Source of the DNA: Prosapia bicincta
Taxonomy: Eukaryota; Arthropoda; Insecta; Hemiptera; Cercopidae
Assembly (NCBI GenBank): GCA_036971475.1
Contig: JBAIZL010000003.1
Coordinates: 47,247,842 to 47,311,841 of the forward strand
DNA length: 64,000 bases
Direction: 5' to 3'
Both the position numbers and the translations under genes were made by a program. The notes beneath the pieces are model-generated. The model was not told the origin of the DNA. It searched no databases and saw only the letters and a list, made by a program, of their open reading frames with translations. Below, one piece after another: positions 45,472 to 57,600 of the stretch (its first letter is position 1; the number at the start of each line of letters is the position of its first letter).

Positions 45472-45641
45472 TTAAACTATAATTAAATGATACTTAACTA
45501 AGTGAATACGTAACGACTTACTTGCTGACGTGTTTCGAAAGAATCCCTTTACGAAGCAAAGCCTCTACTCCGCCTTTACGGTTATTTCGAAGGACGAGAG
45601 GCCCTCACGTATTCACTTAGTTAAGTATCATTTAACTATAG
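45472..45641. repeat. Foldback element of a second type
   Basis: Left arm ATTAAATGATACTTAACTAA and right arm TTAGTTAAGTATCATTTAAC are inverted, with GTGAATACGTAACGACTTAC inside the left arm, then TGACGTGTTTCGAAAGAATC. The GTTTCGAAAGAAT block recurs at 13650. It lacks the CTGARGATG core. Confidence 0.75.
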
Positions 45642-45649
45642 TCTAAACA

Positions 45650-46837
45650 ATTGTTTTTTTAGAACTATTTAGTTGCCATGATCACTTAATTCAATAAATT
45701 CGTGATGCCAGATCACTCTGATTTTAAATAATGTAAACCTCAATGGGTAAAGGATGGCTAGACAGTTGAAAGACTAAATAACAGTTCAGTAACATATTAG
45801 TGAAATCGGGTTGAGGATTGTGGGTCTTGTTACCATGGATAAATCATAAAAGGAGAGACATTTACAACCTTTGCACTTCAGCTCCGCATACCAAGTAGTT
45901 AAGCATTAAAGATTCGTTGTACCTCCCTGTGACTTTTTTTATACTTTTCTGGCCTGTATTTTAATTCTATTTTTTTAAAAGAGGTATGAAAAATATTATG
46001 AAATATAAATTGTGACTGTGATTAGAACTATCAAAATTTGGGGGAAAACCATGCCTTGATTGAAGGGAGAGTAGATACTTCATTGAATAAACATATAAAT
46101 ATAGATAAAGAAATTCCATATTGTTAAATCCCATGACGTGGCTATCAAGGCCTTAAAAACATAATGTTAACAATTACCAGTTTTAATGGTTTGAGGTAAC
46201 CGCTCTTTTTATTACTTTCTAATGTTTAAATTTATCGCCATTTGATAAGAACAACTGCTTGTATTTCCTACCAAGTGATGTAATCTTGCGTCAGACTACT
46301 GTTAGACTTGTTTGTCTCTTATAATGTTTCCATTGAAGGTCTATTATTCAATATTTTAATAACGTCTCAATTAATCTTATCATGACACAATTAATTGTCC
46401 TTTCATGCTTGTTAATTTGCTTGTTTGTTTCCACAAAACCTCATTCAGTTAGGTCGTGTTGTTTTGGGGGTAATAGCCAAAATCAAGGACTGGGTTGGAA
46501 AAAAAACTTGATTTGCTTGCACTATATGATAAAAATTTGAGATAGGTCATTTTTAAAATCTGTTGCGAATGGTCTTTGAGTTATGAAACTTTTTTCTCAA
46601 GCCATTTTACTGCTTAATCCTTTGATTAGCATCATGGATGTGATTTGATCTGGCCCTTGGGAGTAACATATTTTTTAAAGATTTTTACACTTTTTCTCTA
46701 TTTTTTAAAATTATAATAATATTTGTTAATATTTTTTTATATACTCATTTTATCATGTTAACCAAACATTTGCCTTAGGTTTACTGACAATTTCTTTGCT
46801 AAAAAATATGTGGTAATCTTTTTTGTGTAATATATCT
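45650..46837. other. Intergenic sequence, nothing recognised
   Basis: About 1.2 kb of AT-rich DNA before the 98-bp array; no coding, RNA or repeat match seen. Confidence 0.4.
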
Positions 46838-48047
46838 ATTTTTTGTGAAATACTGCACAAACTTTGAAACTGTATGTAAACACATGGGAAAACCATAGAC
46901 TTTGGACACAAAAGAACTTCACTATTTAATCGCCTATTCATTGTAAAATATTGCACAAACTTTGAATGATCTGTAAATATGTGGGAAAACCCATAGACTT
47001 TGGACACAAAAGAATTTCACTATTTAATCGCCTATTCATTGTAAAATATTGCACAAACTTTGAACGTTCTGTAAATATGTGGGAAAACCCATAGACTTTG
47101 GACACAAAAGAACTTCACTATTTAATCGCCTATTCATTGTAAAATATTGCACAAACTTTGAATGATCTGTAAATATGTGGGAAAACCCATAGACTTTGGA
47201 CACAAAAGAATTTCACTATTTAATCGCCTATTCATTGTAAAATATTGCACAAACTTTGAACGTTCTGTAAATATGTGGGAAAACCCATAGACTTTGGACA
47301 CAAAAGAACTTCACTATTTAATCGCCTATTCATTGTAAAATATTGCACAAACTTTGAATGATCTGTAAATATGTGGGAAAACCCATAGAATTTGGACACA
47401 AAAGAACTTCGCTATTTAATCGCCTATTCATTGTAAAATATTGCACAAACTTTGAATGATCTGTAAATATGTGGGAAAACCCATAGACTTTGGACACAAA
47501 AGAACTTCACTATTTAATCGCCTATTCATTGTAAAATATTGCACAAACTTTGAATGATCTGTAAATATGTGGGAAAACCCATAGACTTTGGACACAAAAG
47601 AACTTCACTATTTAATCGCCTATTCATTGTAAAATATTGCACAAACTTTGAATGATCTGTAAATATGTGGGAAAACCCATAGAATTTGGACACAAAAGAA
47701 CTTCGCTATTTAATCGCCTATTCATTATAAAATATTGCACAAACTTTGAATGATCTGTAAATATGTGGGAAAACCCATAGACTTTGGACACAAAAGAACT
47801 TCACTATTTAATCGCCTATTCATTGTAAAATATTGCACAAACCTTGAATGACCTGTAAATATGTGGGAAAACCCATAGACTTTGGACACAAAAGAATTTC
47901 ACTATTTAATCGCCTATTCATTGTAAAATATTGCACAAACTTTGAATGATCTGTAAATATGTGGGAAAACCCATAGACTTTGGACACAAAAGAACTTCAC
48001 TATTTAATCGCCTATTCATTGTAAAATATTGCACAAACTTTGAAACG
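46838..48047. repeat. Tandem array, 98 bp x ~12
   Basis: CCTATTCATTGTAAAATATT recurs at exactly 98-bp steps from 46933 to 48011 (12 starts), with a more diverged unit before and a partial one after. Variants are ordered: units with GAATGATCTG/AGAATTTCAC alternate with GAACGTTCTG/AGAACTTCAC in the first four, then a different set follows with CATAGAATTTGG at units 5 and 8. Each unit contains GTGGGAAAACCCATAGACTT. Confidence 0.95.
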
Positions 48048-48964
48048 CTCTTAAAACTTGATGAACTTGAATGCTCTTCCTGTTCATTACAGAAATTAGT
48101 GTAAGGCGTGGATGACTGGTAATATTTTCAAGGAGTGGTTCAAAAATAAATTTTCTCCTTCAGTAACAAAATTTAATGAAAAAATGGACTGCTACCAAAA
48201 TTCTATGTTAATGAAGTGATATAGTAGGACAGTATATGCCTTTGTATTATATCATATTTTTACAGTGTCAATTCCAATATATTACACATCTCAGTTCTGT
48301 TTTACATAAGTAGCAAACTTTTAGTACATACTTCATTTAATTTAAGATATTTTTTTAAAATTTGGTTTTCATCAAATCCTGTTTGGATTTCGCAGGGGTT
48401 TGGATTTGAGGGGTTATACTGTAATATTAAATTGTATAACAATTTATAACTATACTTTCATATAATTAAAGTCAAATTTGACTTTTAAATGTGAATAATT
48501 ATTAAGAATAGTGAATGTTTAATTTTAATTATGTTAAAAATATTGTTTTTAATTTTATAAATTGTAAGCTATGGTTTAATAGTAGAGTAATAAATTTTAG
48601 CTCTTGAAAATTATTTTCAGATACAAAACCGAAATATTAAGTATTTGTAAAAGCATGAATTTGTCTGTGATCTGTCATTAACCTTAAAAAAATTGAATAG
48701 TTATTAACAGACAGTAAATAAAGTTGTGGGGTAAGGTTAGAACTAGAACCAGTTTCCAATTTATGGGTTGGTAAACCAAGTTATTTCTCTCTAATTCACC
48801 AATTTATCAGATTGCATATTGAACCCATATTAGGTTATACTCACTCTCCATTGGGTTTTTAAGTGTCTATCCATTGTATTATTGTGAATAATAAAAATTA
48901 GGTTAAAGGAAGGGGCATAACCTTAATGATTCTTATTTACACTCAATAGTGTAAACCATATCAA
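48048..48964. other. Intergenic sequence, nothing recognised
   Basis: AT-rich DNA after the array; no feature seen. Confidence 0.4.
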
Positions 48965-49172
48965 TATATGGTTCGGGAGAGAAATAGCCCTTTAGCAGCT
49001 TTAATTTGGTCATATGGTACTCAAGGAAGGTAATGCTTCAACCACCATCATTACCCTGGGTACTTATTTTCACAGCATGGAGGCGTAAAAGGCACCCAAA
49101 AAGTTGGCACTGCCAAGAATCAAACTGATTACCTTTAGGTTAATACTCAAGCCTTATACCACAATTCAGGTC
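48965..49172 (-). mobile_element. tRNA-like SINE, copy 1
   Basis: On the minus strand, TGGTATAAGGCTTGAG and CAGTTTGATTCTTGGC, about 30 bases apart, resemble the A and B boxes of a tRNA promoter. The body GCTGTGAAAATAAGTACCCA then GGGTAATGATGG matches GTGTGAAAATGAGTACCTA then GGGAAATAACTG in the copy at 53740. Ends are not defined. Confidence 0.5.
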
Positions 49173-50562
49173 ATTAAGTTTTTATAAAATTATCTTATAA
49201 ATACTTTTTCCGTTGGCATCTAAACTTTGTCAGAAAAACTGTTGCAGTAAGGAAAGGATTTGAACAATTCATCTGGGCTACATCCCAATTCTCAAGATGG
49301 TAATTGTTGGGGTTTCATAGAAATAAAGACGATTAATTGTAGCATGTGCTCATTATAGAGTGCCATTTACATAATTAATTAGAACTGTATTATAGGTACT
49401 TGCACTTTGGTTATTTAGGCCATATGCAGTAGTAATCTCTATAAAAATTCTCCCTCGGGTTGGTCATGATTTTTGCAAAATGCTATACAATTTCCATTCT
49501 GTTGAGTTTTTCATATTGAAGAAATCAACGGAAAGTTTTTATGATAAAATGTGAAATTCATTTCTGGTGTTTAACCTTTTCTTGTGTCCCTCATTTTGTT
49601 CTTGTATAAAAACCCGTTTGTCATATTTGGACTATAGTTCACTGCACGAAATCGGGTGGGTGGCTTGTTTGGTCGAAAGTTGCTTATCCCCTGAGCACAG
49701 CTTAACTCTGAGTGAACAGTGTCACCTAGTTCGAGTATCAAGTTGACAGTCTATCACCTTCTGTAGCAATGCTGCATATTTTGGTCACCCAGCTGATTCC
49801 GTGCATCGGACTATACGTGAAGTTCATTGATTCCTGAGAATCGTGAAAACTAAAATACTCGTCTAACTCTTTACTATACAAAATTTTCACTAATTTGCTC
49901 ACTGTTTTAGAAATAAAAATGCATTATTGTTGTCTTATGGCTTTAAGACAATGAGGCAGTTTTGCCTATAAGTAGGCCAAAGCTTTTAAGCCATAATTTC
50001 TACTGGGGACATAGAAAGGAAGACTATGCAGTATTATCTTTCCATTATGGTGATAAAACTATTATTTCATTGAACTCTCTTAAGATTGTGTTCGGTTCAA
50101 GAAACCCTGGATAGGGAAAATATTCCTCTCTATGACCTTGGAAAAGTATAAATCTATTTCAATGAAGCAATATGCTGATATATAAGCAATGTATTTCAGA
50201 GAAGACCATTACCACGAGTTAGGATTTCCCTTTTTTCACAGGCCATAGAGCTTCATACCCTTTTTTTAGTCCTACAGGTAACTCGCTTACCTTACCATAG
50301 AGGGTTGTTGAATAAACACATTTCTATGGCGCCAGTAGAGTATAACTATTTCAGGATGAAGATAATCTTCAAACACGCCTTGCTGGCTTACCTTTTTGTT
50401 CATTGTTTAACCCTGCCTAAACTCCCCTTTCCTTTTTGCATCCTTACACCGAGTATAAGCAGATAAACCCTAATAGAGCATAGATTTATGTAAGGGAAGC
50501 AACACGTTTTTCATGATTCAAACAAATTTGTTTCTATCTTTACATGAGCTACTAGTTTTCAC
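49173..50562. other. Intergenic sequence, nothing recognised
   Basis: About 1.4 kb with no recognised feature. I checked both strands for conserved protein motifs and tRNA-like folds and found none. Confidence 0.35.
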
Positions 50563-51190
50563 TAAAAACGTGTAAATAAGTTACAACTTACATATAGTAG
50601 CAGTTATTGTTGAGCATGGCCGTTTTGGTAAATGTGACAAATTGTCAACTCAGGCCAAATCTGATTTCAAAGTTTTTGTAGGTTAGGATAGGGGTGGGAT
50701 ATTAGGTTGGGGATGTGGGTGTATTTTGATGAGTATTAGGAGTTATGTCGAAAAGTGTATGTGAGTTATAGTGTAATTGGGTGTTGAGTATGTGTGTAGG
50801 GTGTAGAATGAAATGTTAGTACATTTCGTATTGTTCGGTTGTATATCGTTGGTTATTTTTGTTTTGTTTATGAAAAATTTGTAGGTTGGATGTTGTGTTT
50901 GTGTGGTTATGGTTTGTGGATATGATGTTCGATGAATTTGATAGGTCAGACCGGGATGTCATTTTACACAGGCTACCTAGAAAACAGAAAAGCACTAAAA
51001 AACAAAAACACTCAATACTCACCAAAACACACCCACACCTAATCTGTACGCCCTAATCTACAAAAACCTTGAGATTAGTTACGGTCTGAGTTGACAATGG
51101 GACACATCTCCCGAAACGGCCATCCTCAACAAATATAAGTAAGTGCTATTGTAGGCAAATTCTAACATATTTACAAGTGTTTTAGTCAAA
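50563..51190. repeat. Large foldback element, copy A
   Basis: Arms of about 200-250 bp: GGCCGTTTTGGTAAATGTGA, TTGTCAACTCAGGCC and GGATGTGGGTGTATTTTGAT on the left are inverted in AAAACACACCCACACCTAAT, GGTCTGAGTTGACAATGGGA and CATCTCCCGAAACGGCC on the right. The plus strand at 51086-51119 reads CTGAGTTGACAATGGGACAC, ATCTCCCGAAACGG, again a CTGA...TGA...hairpin...GAAACG layout. Confidence 0.85.
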
Positions 51191-51940
51191 ACTTTAAATG
51201 ACTTTATGGCAAAAACTGCAATATTAGTTTTAAACCCTTGGTTGTTGATTAATTAATTAGTTGGTAACAAACTGTACTTTTACTTATCTTAGAATCCTAA
51301 GTTAGATATATTTTGTTGTTGGTAGGTTATCCATACAATACTGCTGTTACAAAACTTTAGGTTGAATGAATGCTTAATTTTTATCAATATTTCACTTTAC
51401 TTTGTTTAACAAGCAATATAAAATTTAAAAAAAAAGTTAATTCCCACTTTGGTCAACACAATTTTTATAAAATTTTAGTTACATTTTATTTTATAATTAC
51501 AACTAATATAAATATGTGTATACATATGTTAAGAATAACAATATAAGTGGCAAAATAGAAAGCAAAGTTCCTTGCAATTTTTCATTATCCTTTTTATGAT
51601 ATTTTTATCCTTTTTTTTTGGTCGCTTGCATTGTTTTGTAGTTTCCTTTCTCATTGTCCGTTTGTGAAGCAAGATTCGATACTGTTAATCCAGTTTCCTT
51701 GTTTGTCTTGTTCTTTTCATTCATTTTTAATCCTTGAACATTATTTATGATATTGTGTGGTGACCATGGCAACAATTTAAGGTCGTACAATGGAGGTTTC
51801 AATGACAACCAGACGTGAGCAAAAGAAAAATTCATATACTTCTTTGTGAAATATACTTCTAATTGTTAGAAAGTTGACTCAGTTAATAATAGAAATTAAT
51901 AAATAATTCCTGTATTTGGTATACTTATATGTTTTGATTA
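51191..51940. other. Intergenic sequence, nothing recognised
   Basis: AT-rich DNA between foldback copy A and the (TA)n tract; no feature seen. Confidence 0.4.
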
Positions 51941-51954
51941 TTATACAAGAAAAC

Positions 51955-51957
<3 letters not shown>

Positions 51958-52026
<69 letters not shown>

Positions 52027-52246
52027 TTTCACTTATGTACTTAAACAAGAATCTTACTTGGTATTTATGTGAGCTAACTTTCAATGGAGGCCAGTATGCC
52101 CGAGGATGACGGCACAGCCAGCCATTGAAAGTTATCTCGCATAAATACCAAGTATGATTCTTGTTTAAGTACATAAGTGAAAGTGATAAGTGTATACAAG
52201 AAAACAGTGTTGCAAAGTTAAATATATATATATATATATATATATA
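51958..52246. repeat. (TA)n tract and foldback element with core-like motif
   Basis: A (TA)32-like run at 51958-52022 and a shorter one at 52221-52246 flank a hairpin element (about 52023-52200): TATGTACTTAAACAAGAATC pairs with GATTCTTGTTTAAGTACATA, and AACTTTCAATGG with CCATTGAAAGTT. At 52099-52131 the plus strand reads CCGAGGATGACGGCACAGCC then AGCCATTGAAAG, the core motif with CCGA for CTGA. Confidence 0.85.
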
Positions 52247-52269
52247 GAATATCAAATGTGTTTTCCTGT

Positions 52270-52400
52270 TAGAATATTTTTAAGATTAAATAATATACAC
52301 TAATACAGGAATATTTAATTTATTGAATAATATACTCAAAGCTTTTCGTTGGTTGACATTACCTACATCCTCAGGAATTACAATACTAAGAATGATAAAA
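52270..52400. repeat. Single copy of the core motif
   Basis: On the minus strand at 52341-52374: CCTGAGGATGTAGGTAATGT then CAACCAACGAAAAGC. No inverted partner arm was found nearby, so this may be one end of an element whose other end is gone. 52400-52741 shows nothing else apart from a short TA run. Confidence 0.55.
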
Positions 52401-52741
52401 GAACTGTCTAACAAACATGAAGCTACTAGATAAAGCATTACACAGTTGCCAAATCTATTACAATAATGTCAAACCTATTCCACTGCTGCCACAACATTAT
52501 ATACATTGAACATAGTATGGAATTTAGAACGTATTTGAATTTGTTCATCTATTAATTTGTTATCAATATTATGCTTGTAAATTTCAAATGCTTCACATAC
52601 GTTCATTTTTAACCCTTTATTTACTTCTTTTATAATTTTCACATTATTTATATTAGGAAACATATGATTATTATTAATACAATGGGTTGCGAAATTAGAC
52701 TTATATATATATATTTGGTTTTTTGAAATAATATATGTATT

Positions 52742-53420
52742 AATAATTATTAAAACACTTGTAAATATTTTACAAACTTGTCTATAGTAGCACTTACTTA
52801 TATTTGTTTAGGGGGGCCGTTTCGGGAGTTGTGTTCCATTGTCAACTCAGACTGTAACTGATCTCAAGGTTTAAGTAGGTTAGGGTGGGGTGGGATATTA
52901 TGGTGGAGATGTGGGTGTGCTTTGTGAGCATTAGGAGTTATGATGTCAAAAAGTGTGTGTGAATTGTAATGAAATTGTGTGTTGAATATGTGTGTAGGGT
53001 GTAGTTTGAAATGTTTGTATATTTCGTATATAAAATATTTATATTTGTTGATTCCATCTTCATGTGAGCTACTAGTTATCACATAATATCTAACCTAGAA
53101 ATTCTTCATAAAGAACACAGAAATAACCAACGCTACACAACCGAACAATACAAAATATACAGACACTTCAAACTACACCCTACACACATACTCAATACAC
53201 AATTTACAACTTGCAAGCACTTTTTGACATCATAACTCCTTATATCATAACTCACAAAATACACCCATACCGCCATAATATCCCACGCCCACCCTAACCA
53301 ACGTGAACCTTGAGATCAGTTACGATCTGAGTTGACAATGGGACACATCTCCCGAAACAAATATAAGTAAGTGCTACTATAGGCAAGCTTATAAACATTT
53401 AAAAGTGTTTAGTAATAAAA
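52742..53420. repeat. Large foldback element, copy B
   Basis: Same family as 50563-51190, better preserved: CTATAGTAGCACTTACTTAT and its inverse ATAAGTAAGTGCTACTATAG bound it, with GGTTAGGGTGGGGTGGGATA/TATCCCACGCCCACCCTAAC and GTGTGTAGGGTGTAGTTTGA/TCAAACTACACCCTACACAC inside. Core motifs at 52817-52850 (minus) and 53327-53358 (plus: CTGAGTTGACAATGGGACAC, CCCGAAAC). The centre contains CATGTGAGCTACTAGTTATC, repeated inverted at 53582-53605. Confidence 0.88.
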
Positions 53421-53739
53421 TATTTCATATAAAAAAAAGGAAATAATAAAACCTAGAAATAAGCCAATTACTAAGATTTTTTCTTGAGAATTATCACGTT
53501 GCTTGAGACTAAAAAAGCAGGCTGCTAAATCACTGTGGTAGCCATAATTATAGGCTTAAATAAAAATATTTAAGAGTGTTCTAGTGAACACTAGTAGTTC
53601 ATGTGAAGATGGAATCAACAAATATGAATAATAATAATTATTACTATATGATGATGTTCCAACAAAAACTAAAAAAACGGGTACATTTGTTCAATTTTTA
53701 TTTTTTTTTCACAAGGATGGACAGTAAAAAAAATGCAAG

Positions 53740-53930
53740 AGGGTGCTGCTAAGTGATCTAAATGGGTAGAGCACCCAAAAGACACAAGAATCATTTTCTG
53801 GCAGCACCAAGAATGTCTGTTTTTCAACCTTCATATTAACTCAGTGTGAAAATGAGTACCTAGGGAAATAACTGTAAGAAGCGAAATCTATGATGTATTA
53901 CCTTCATCATACACCTTATGTACCAAGTAA
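53740..53930 (+). mobile_element. tRNA-like SINE, copy 2
   Basis: GGGTAGAGCACCCAAAAGAC (A-box-like) and GGCAGCACCAAGAATG precede GTGTGAAAATGAGTACCTAG, matching the body of the minus-strand copy at 48965-49172. The B box is decayed. Boundaries uncertain. Between here and 54394 nothing else is recognised. Confidence 0.45.
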
Positions 53931-54394
53931 GACAGCAGTACCAAGTCTCTCCTAAGCCATCTTAATATTACAAAAAGGATCATTATTGTTTGGTACTTGA
54001 AATAGTAACCAAAATAACCTTTGTTTGCTGGAATAAAACAAAGAAATTAAAATGCATTGGCTACTCAGTTGTGTTATCACAGCTAACAATTGTTACTCCA
54101 CTTCACTTTTGCAATTTATCCTTTGTTAATTAAATTCATTGTTTGTTTTATTTCTTCTATTGATTAACACAATAAACTATAACTGATTTCTTCTATTGTT
54201 TAATTTTCAATCTTTTGTAGTCTAAATTATTCCCGATAATTGATTTATCCATTAAAATCTTTACTGCGCAGTAAACGTAACTTTATATTGATCAATATAA
54301 TTTTTATTTAGTTCTAAATTGAGTAACTTCTATTCTAGAACATATTTCAGTATACAATAGATTTTAATCAAACCGTTTAGACCTTTTCAAAGAT

Positions 54395-54604
54395 ATGTTA
54401 ATTCATAATGTGGTTGTTTGTGCGTTCTTTATTAAGATTGTTTCAGCTACAAACCACAGTTCTATTTATCTAGGTAGTGATTCGTTACAGTCAGATCAGT
54501 TTCATTTTAGTCCTAATGAATCTCTATTTGTAAGGCGAATCATTGGAGGGTCGCCTGTTAAAAATATTAAAAACTATCCATACATGGCTTTTATAAGCAG
54601 AAAG
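54395..54604 (+). CDS. Serine protease homolog exon 1
   Basis: ATG start, 70 codons, donor GTAAGA. Encodes MLIHNVVVCAFFIKIVSA (signal peptide), a ~30-residue pro-segment and RRIIGGSPVKNIKNYPYMAF. This ATG is the only one giving a signal peptide in frame. Confidence 0.8.
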
Positions 54605-57600
54605 GTAAGAATATTATGTTTACATAATGTTGTTGTTGTCGGGTCTATTGATGTGCAAAGTCCTGATGACAAGATTTGCCAGTTCTGGAGCCCGATGGCC
54701 ATGAAGTATTTTAATAGGGGGTGCTCCAATTGAAAGAGGGAACGGACAACGGCTTGGCAGTCAAAAGCGTGATCTGAGGTTAGTTGTGATTGCGGACAGT
54801 ACTTACAAATGGGATAAGATTTTATATTAGTTGGTGATTCTTTCATGCTAATGAAATGTCCAGTACGCAGCCTAGCTATTGTAGAGGAAAGGTTTCTTGG
54901 GCAGTCCTGTGCTTCCTTTGCAAGGGCATCTGCACACTCATTTCCGACATGAGCAGGGATCGCTGGAGAATGCAAGGTATATTTAATGAATGGAGAAGAG
55001 TATTAATTTCTTGCATCAGTTTTGTCTCACCATTATGTATGGCTTCGAGTGCTTCCTTTGAAAGGGCATCTGCACACTCATTACCCTCATTTCCGACATG
55101 AGCAGGGATCGCTGGAGAATGCAAGGTATATTTAATGAATGGAGAAGAGTATTAATTTCTTGCGTCAGTCTTGTCTCACCATTATGTATGGCTTCGAGTG
55201 CTGCCTTTGCAAGGGCATCTGCCCACTCATTACCCTCATTTCCGACATGAGCAGGAATCGCTGGAGAATGCAAGGTATATTTAATGAATGGAGAAGAGTA
55301 TTAATTTCTTGCATCAGTCTTGTCTCACCATTATGTATGGCTTCGAGTGCTGCCTTTGCAAGGGCATCTGCACACTCATTACCCTCATTTCCGACATGAG
55401 CAGGGATCGCTGGAGAATGCAAGGTATATTTAATGAATGGAGAAGAGTATTAATTTCTTGCATCAGTCTTGTCTCACCATTATGTATGGCTTCGAGTGCT
55501 TCCTTTGCAAGGGCATCTGCACATTCATTACCCTCATTTCCGACATGAGCAGGGATCGCTGGAGAATGCAAGGTATATTTAATGAATGGAGAAGAGTATT
55601 AATTTCTTGCATCAGTTTTGTCTCACCATTATGTATGGCTTCGAGTGCTTCCTTTGAAAGGGCATCTGCACACTCATTACCCTCATTTCCGACATGAGCA
55701 GGGATCGCTGGAGAATGCAAGGTATATTTAATGAATGGAGAAGAGTATTAATTTCTTGCGTCAGTCTTGTCTCACCATTATGTATGGCTTCGAGGGCTTC
55801 CATTGCAAAGGCATCTGCACACTCATTACCCTCATTTCCGACATGAGCAGGGATCGCTGGAGAATGCAAGGTATATTTAATGAATGGAGAAGAGTATTAA
55901 TTTCTTGCATCAGTCTTGTCTCACCATTATGTATGGCTTCGAGTGCTTCCTTTGCAAGGGCATCTGCACATTCATTACCCTCATTTCCGACATGAGCAGG
56001 GATCGCTGGAGAATGCAAGGTATATTTAATGAATGGAGAAGAGTATTAATTTCTTGCATCAGTTTTGTCTCACCATTATGTATGGCTTCGAGTGCTTCCT
56101 TTGAAAGGGCATCTGCACACTCATTACCCTCATTTCCGACATGAGCAGGGATCGCTGGAGAATGCAAGGTATATTTAATGAATGGAGAAGAGTATTAATT
56201 TCTTGCGTCAGTCTTGTCTCACCATTATGTATGGCTTCGAGGGCTTCCATTGCAAAGGCATCTGCACACTCATTACCCTCATTTCTGACATGAGCCGGGA
56301 TCGCTGGAGAATGCAATTTATATTTAATGAATGGTGAAGAGTATTAATTTCTTGCATCAGTCTTGTCTCACCATTATGTATGGCTTCGAGGGCTACCTTT
56401 GCAAGGGCATCTGCACACTCAGTATGGCTTCGAGGGCTACCTTTGCAAGGGCATCTGAACACTCAGTATGGCTTCGAGGGCTACCTTTGCAAGGGCATCT
56501 GCACACTCAGTATGGCTTTGAGTGCTACCTTTGCAAGGGCATCTGCACACTCAGTATGGCTTTGAGTGCTACCTTTGCAAGGGCATCTGCACACTCAGTA
56601 TGGCTTCGAGTGCTACCTTTGCGAGGGCATCTGCACACTCAGTATGGCTTCGAGTGCTGAATTTGTGTCTGAGAAAAGTATAATTTCTTTTAATGAGTTG
56701 TTAGGAGGAAAAGAGTGACAGGGGGTAAGCGCCTCTTTAATAGCAATTAGTTCACTAGTGAAGTTTGAAGCAATTTGGCCAGTGGGTATTTAGAGCCTGA
56801 CGTTATTCCTTGAAGGGTAAATGATGGAGATGCCTGCACCCCCTCTGTTACAGTTAATATCAGAGGAACTATCTGTGTAGACTAATGCACTGTTTTCTTT
56901 GGCAAGTAACCGAACAGTGTCTTCACCTTTCTGAAATAAAACTTGAGTTGGTTCTTTCTTAGAGCATGGTTTCCATAAGTTAGTATTGATTTTATTATTC
57001 ATAGTTATAGATAGTGTTTAAAAAATTAATTGACATATTTTCAAATCATTTCTTCACCTAACTGTAAATAAAAATTGTTGCCAAATTCAAATGTGTTATC
57101 TAAATATGCGTTGAATAGATAATTGTGTGCTTAACCTAGTCTTAACTATTACTCCTCTAATCTTACCAATATTTACCTTGATTAAGAATACTTGTTGAAA
57201 TTACCAAAGCTTTTATACTTATTATAACCCCATCAGCATCTTGTTGCAACCACTCCTTATTCTGAATGTATACTGGACTTCTGCATGTTGTTTGTTCTCT
57301 TCATTTCTCATCTTTCGCCTGTTGTCAGTTGTATCATCTCTCATCTACGATTTCTTTATGCGACTTTTAGGACTTTTGTTATGTTCCCTTCCTTTTCAAC
57401 ACATTTCTCCTCATCTCTTACAAGGGGTTTTATTTGATAGACACTTTTTTAAGGCACAGATAGAGATAAAATTTATTTCAGGGGTATGCAACCCTGCTGA
57501 CATAACCCCTATATTCCACCTTGAGACTTTTATACTTACATTGGTTTCCTTTCCTCGTAGGAGATAATAGTTATTCTAGCTGATTCTATAAACTACAAAA

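Larger units (their letters stand above)
54620..57002 (-). pseudogene. LINE fragment (RNase H and C-terminus), array-expanded
   Basis: In minus order: VYTDSSSDINCNRGGAGISI (57002-56790) is the start of RNase H; IASNFTSELIAIKEALTP and ILFSDTNSALEAI (about 56770-56650) follow with its E and D residues; then the expanded arrays; then IPAHVGNECADALAKEAQ, HFISMKESPTNIKSYPICKY and SQLTSDHAFDC (54975-54620), a C-terminal zinc-finger-like region. The rest of ORF2 is absent, so the insertion is 5' truncated. It is a different LINE family from that at 39396. Confidence 0.8.

Noticed and set aside
51941..52255. 104-codon minus frame with an IYIYIY run
   Set aside because: Produced by (TA)n microsatellites flanking a hairpin element.
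54876..56462. Series of ~85-codon frames on both strands repeated every 149 bp
   Set aside because: The minus frames are LINE RNase H pieces out of phase from unit to unit, and the plus frames are their shadows; there is no repeated host protein.
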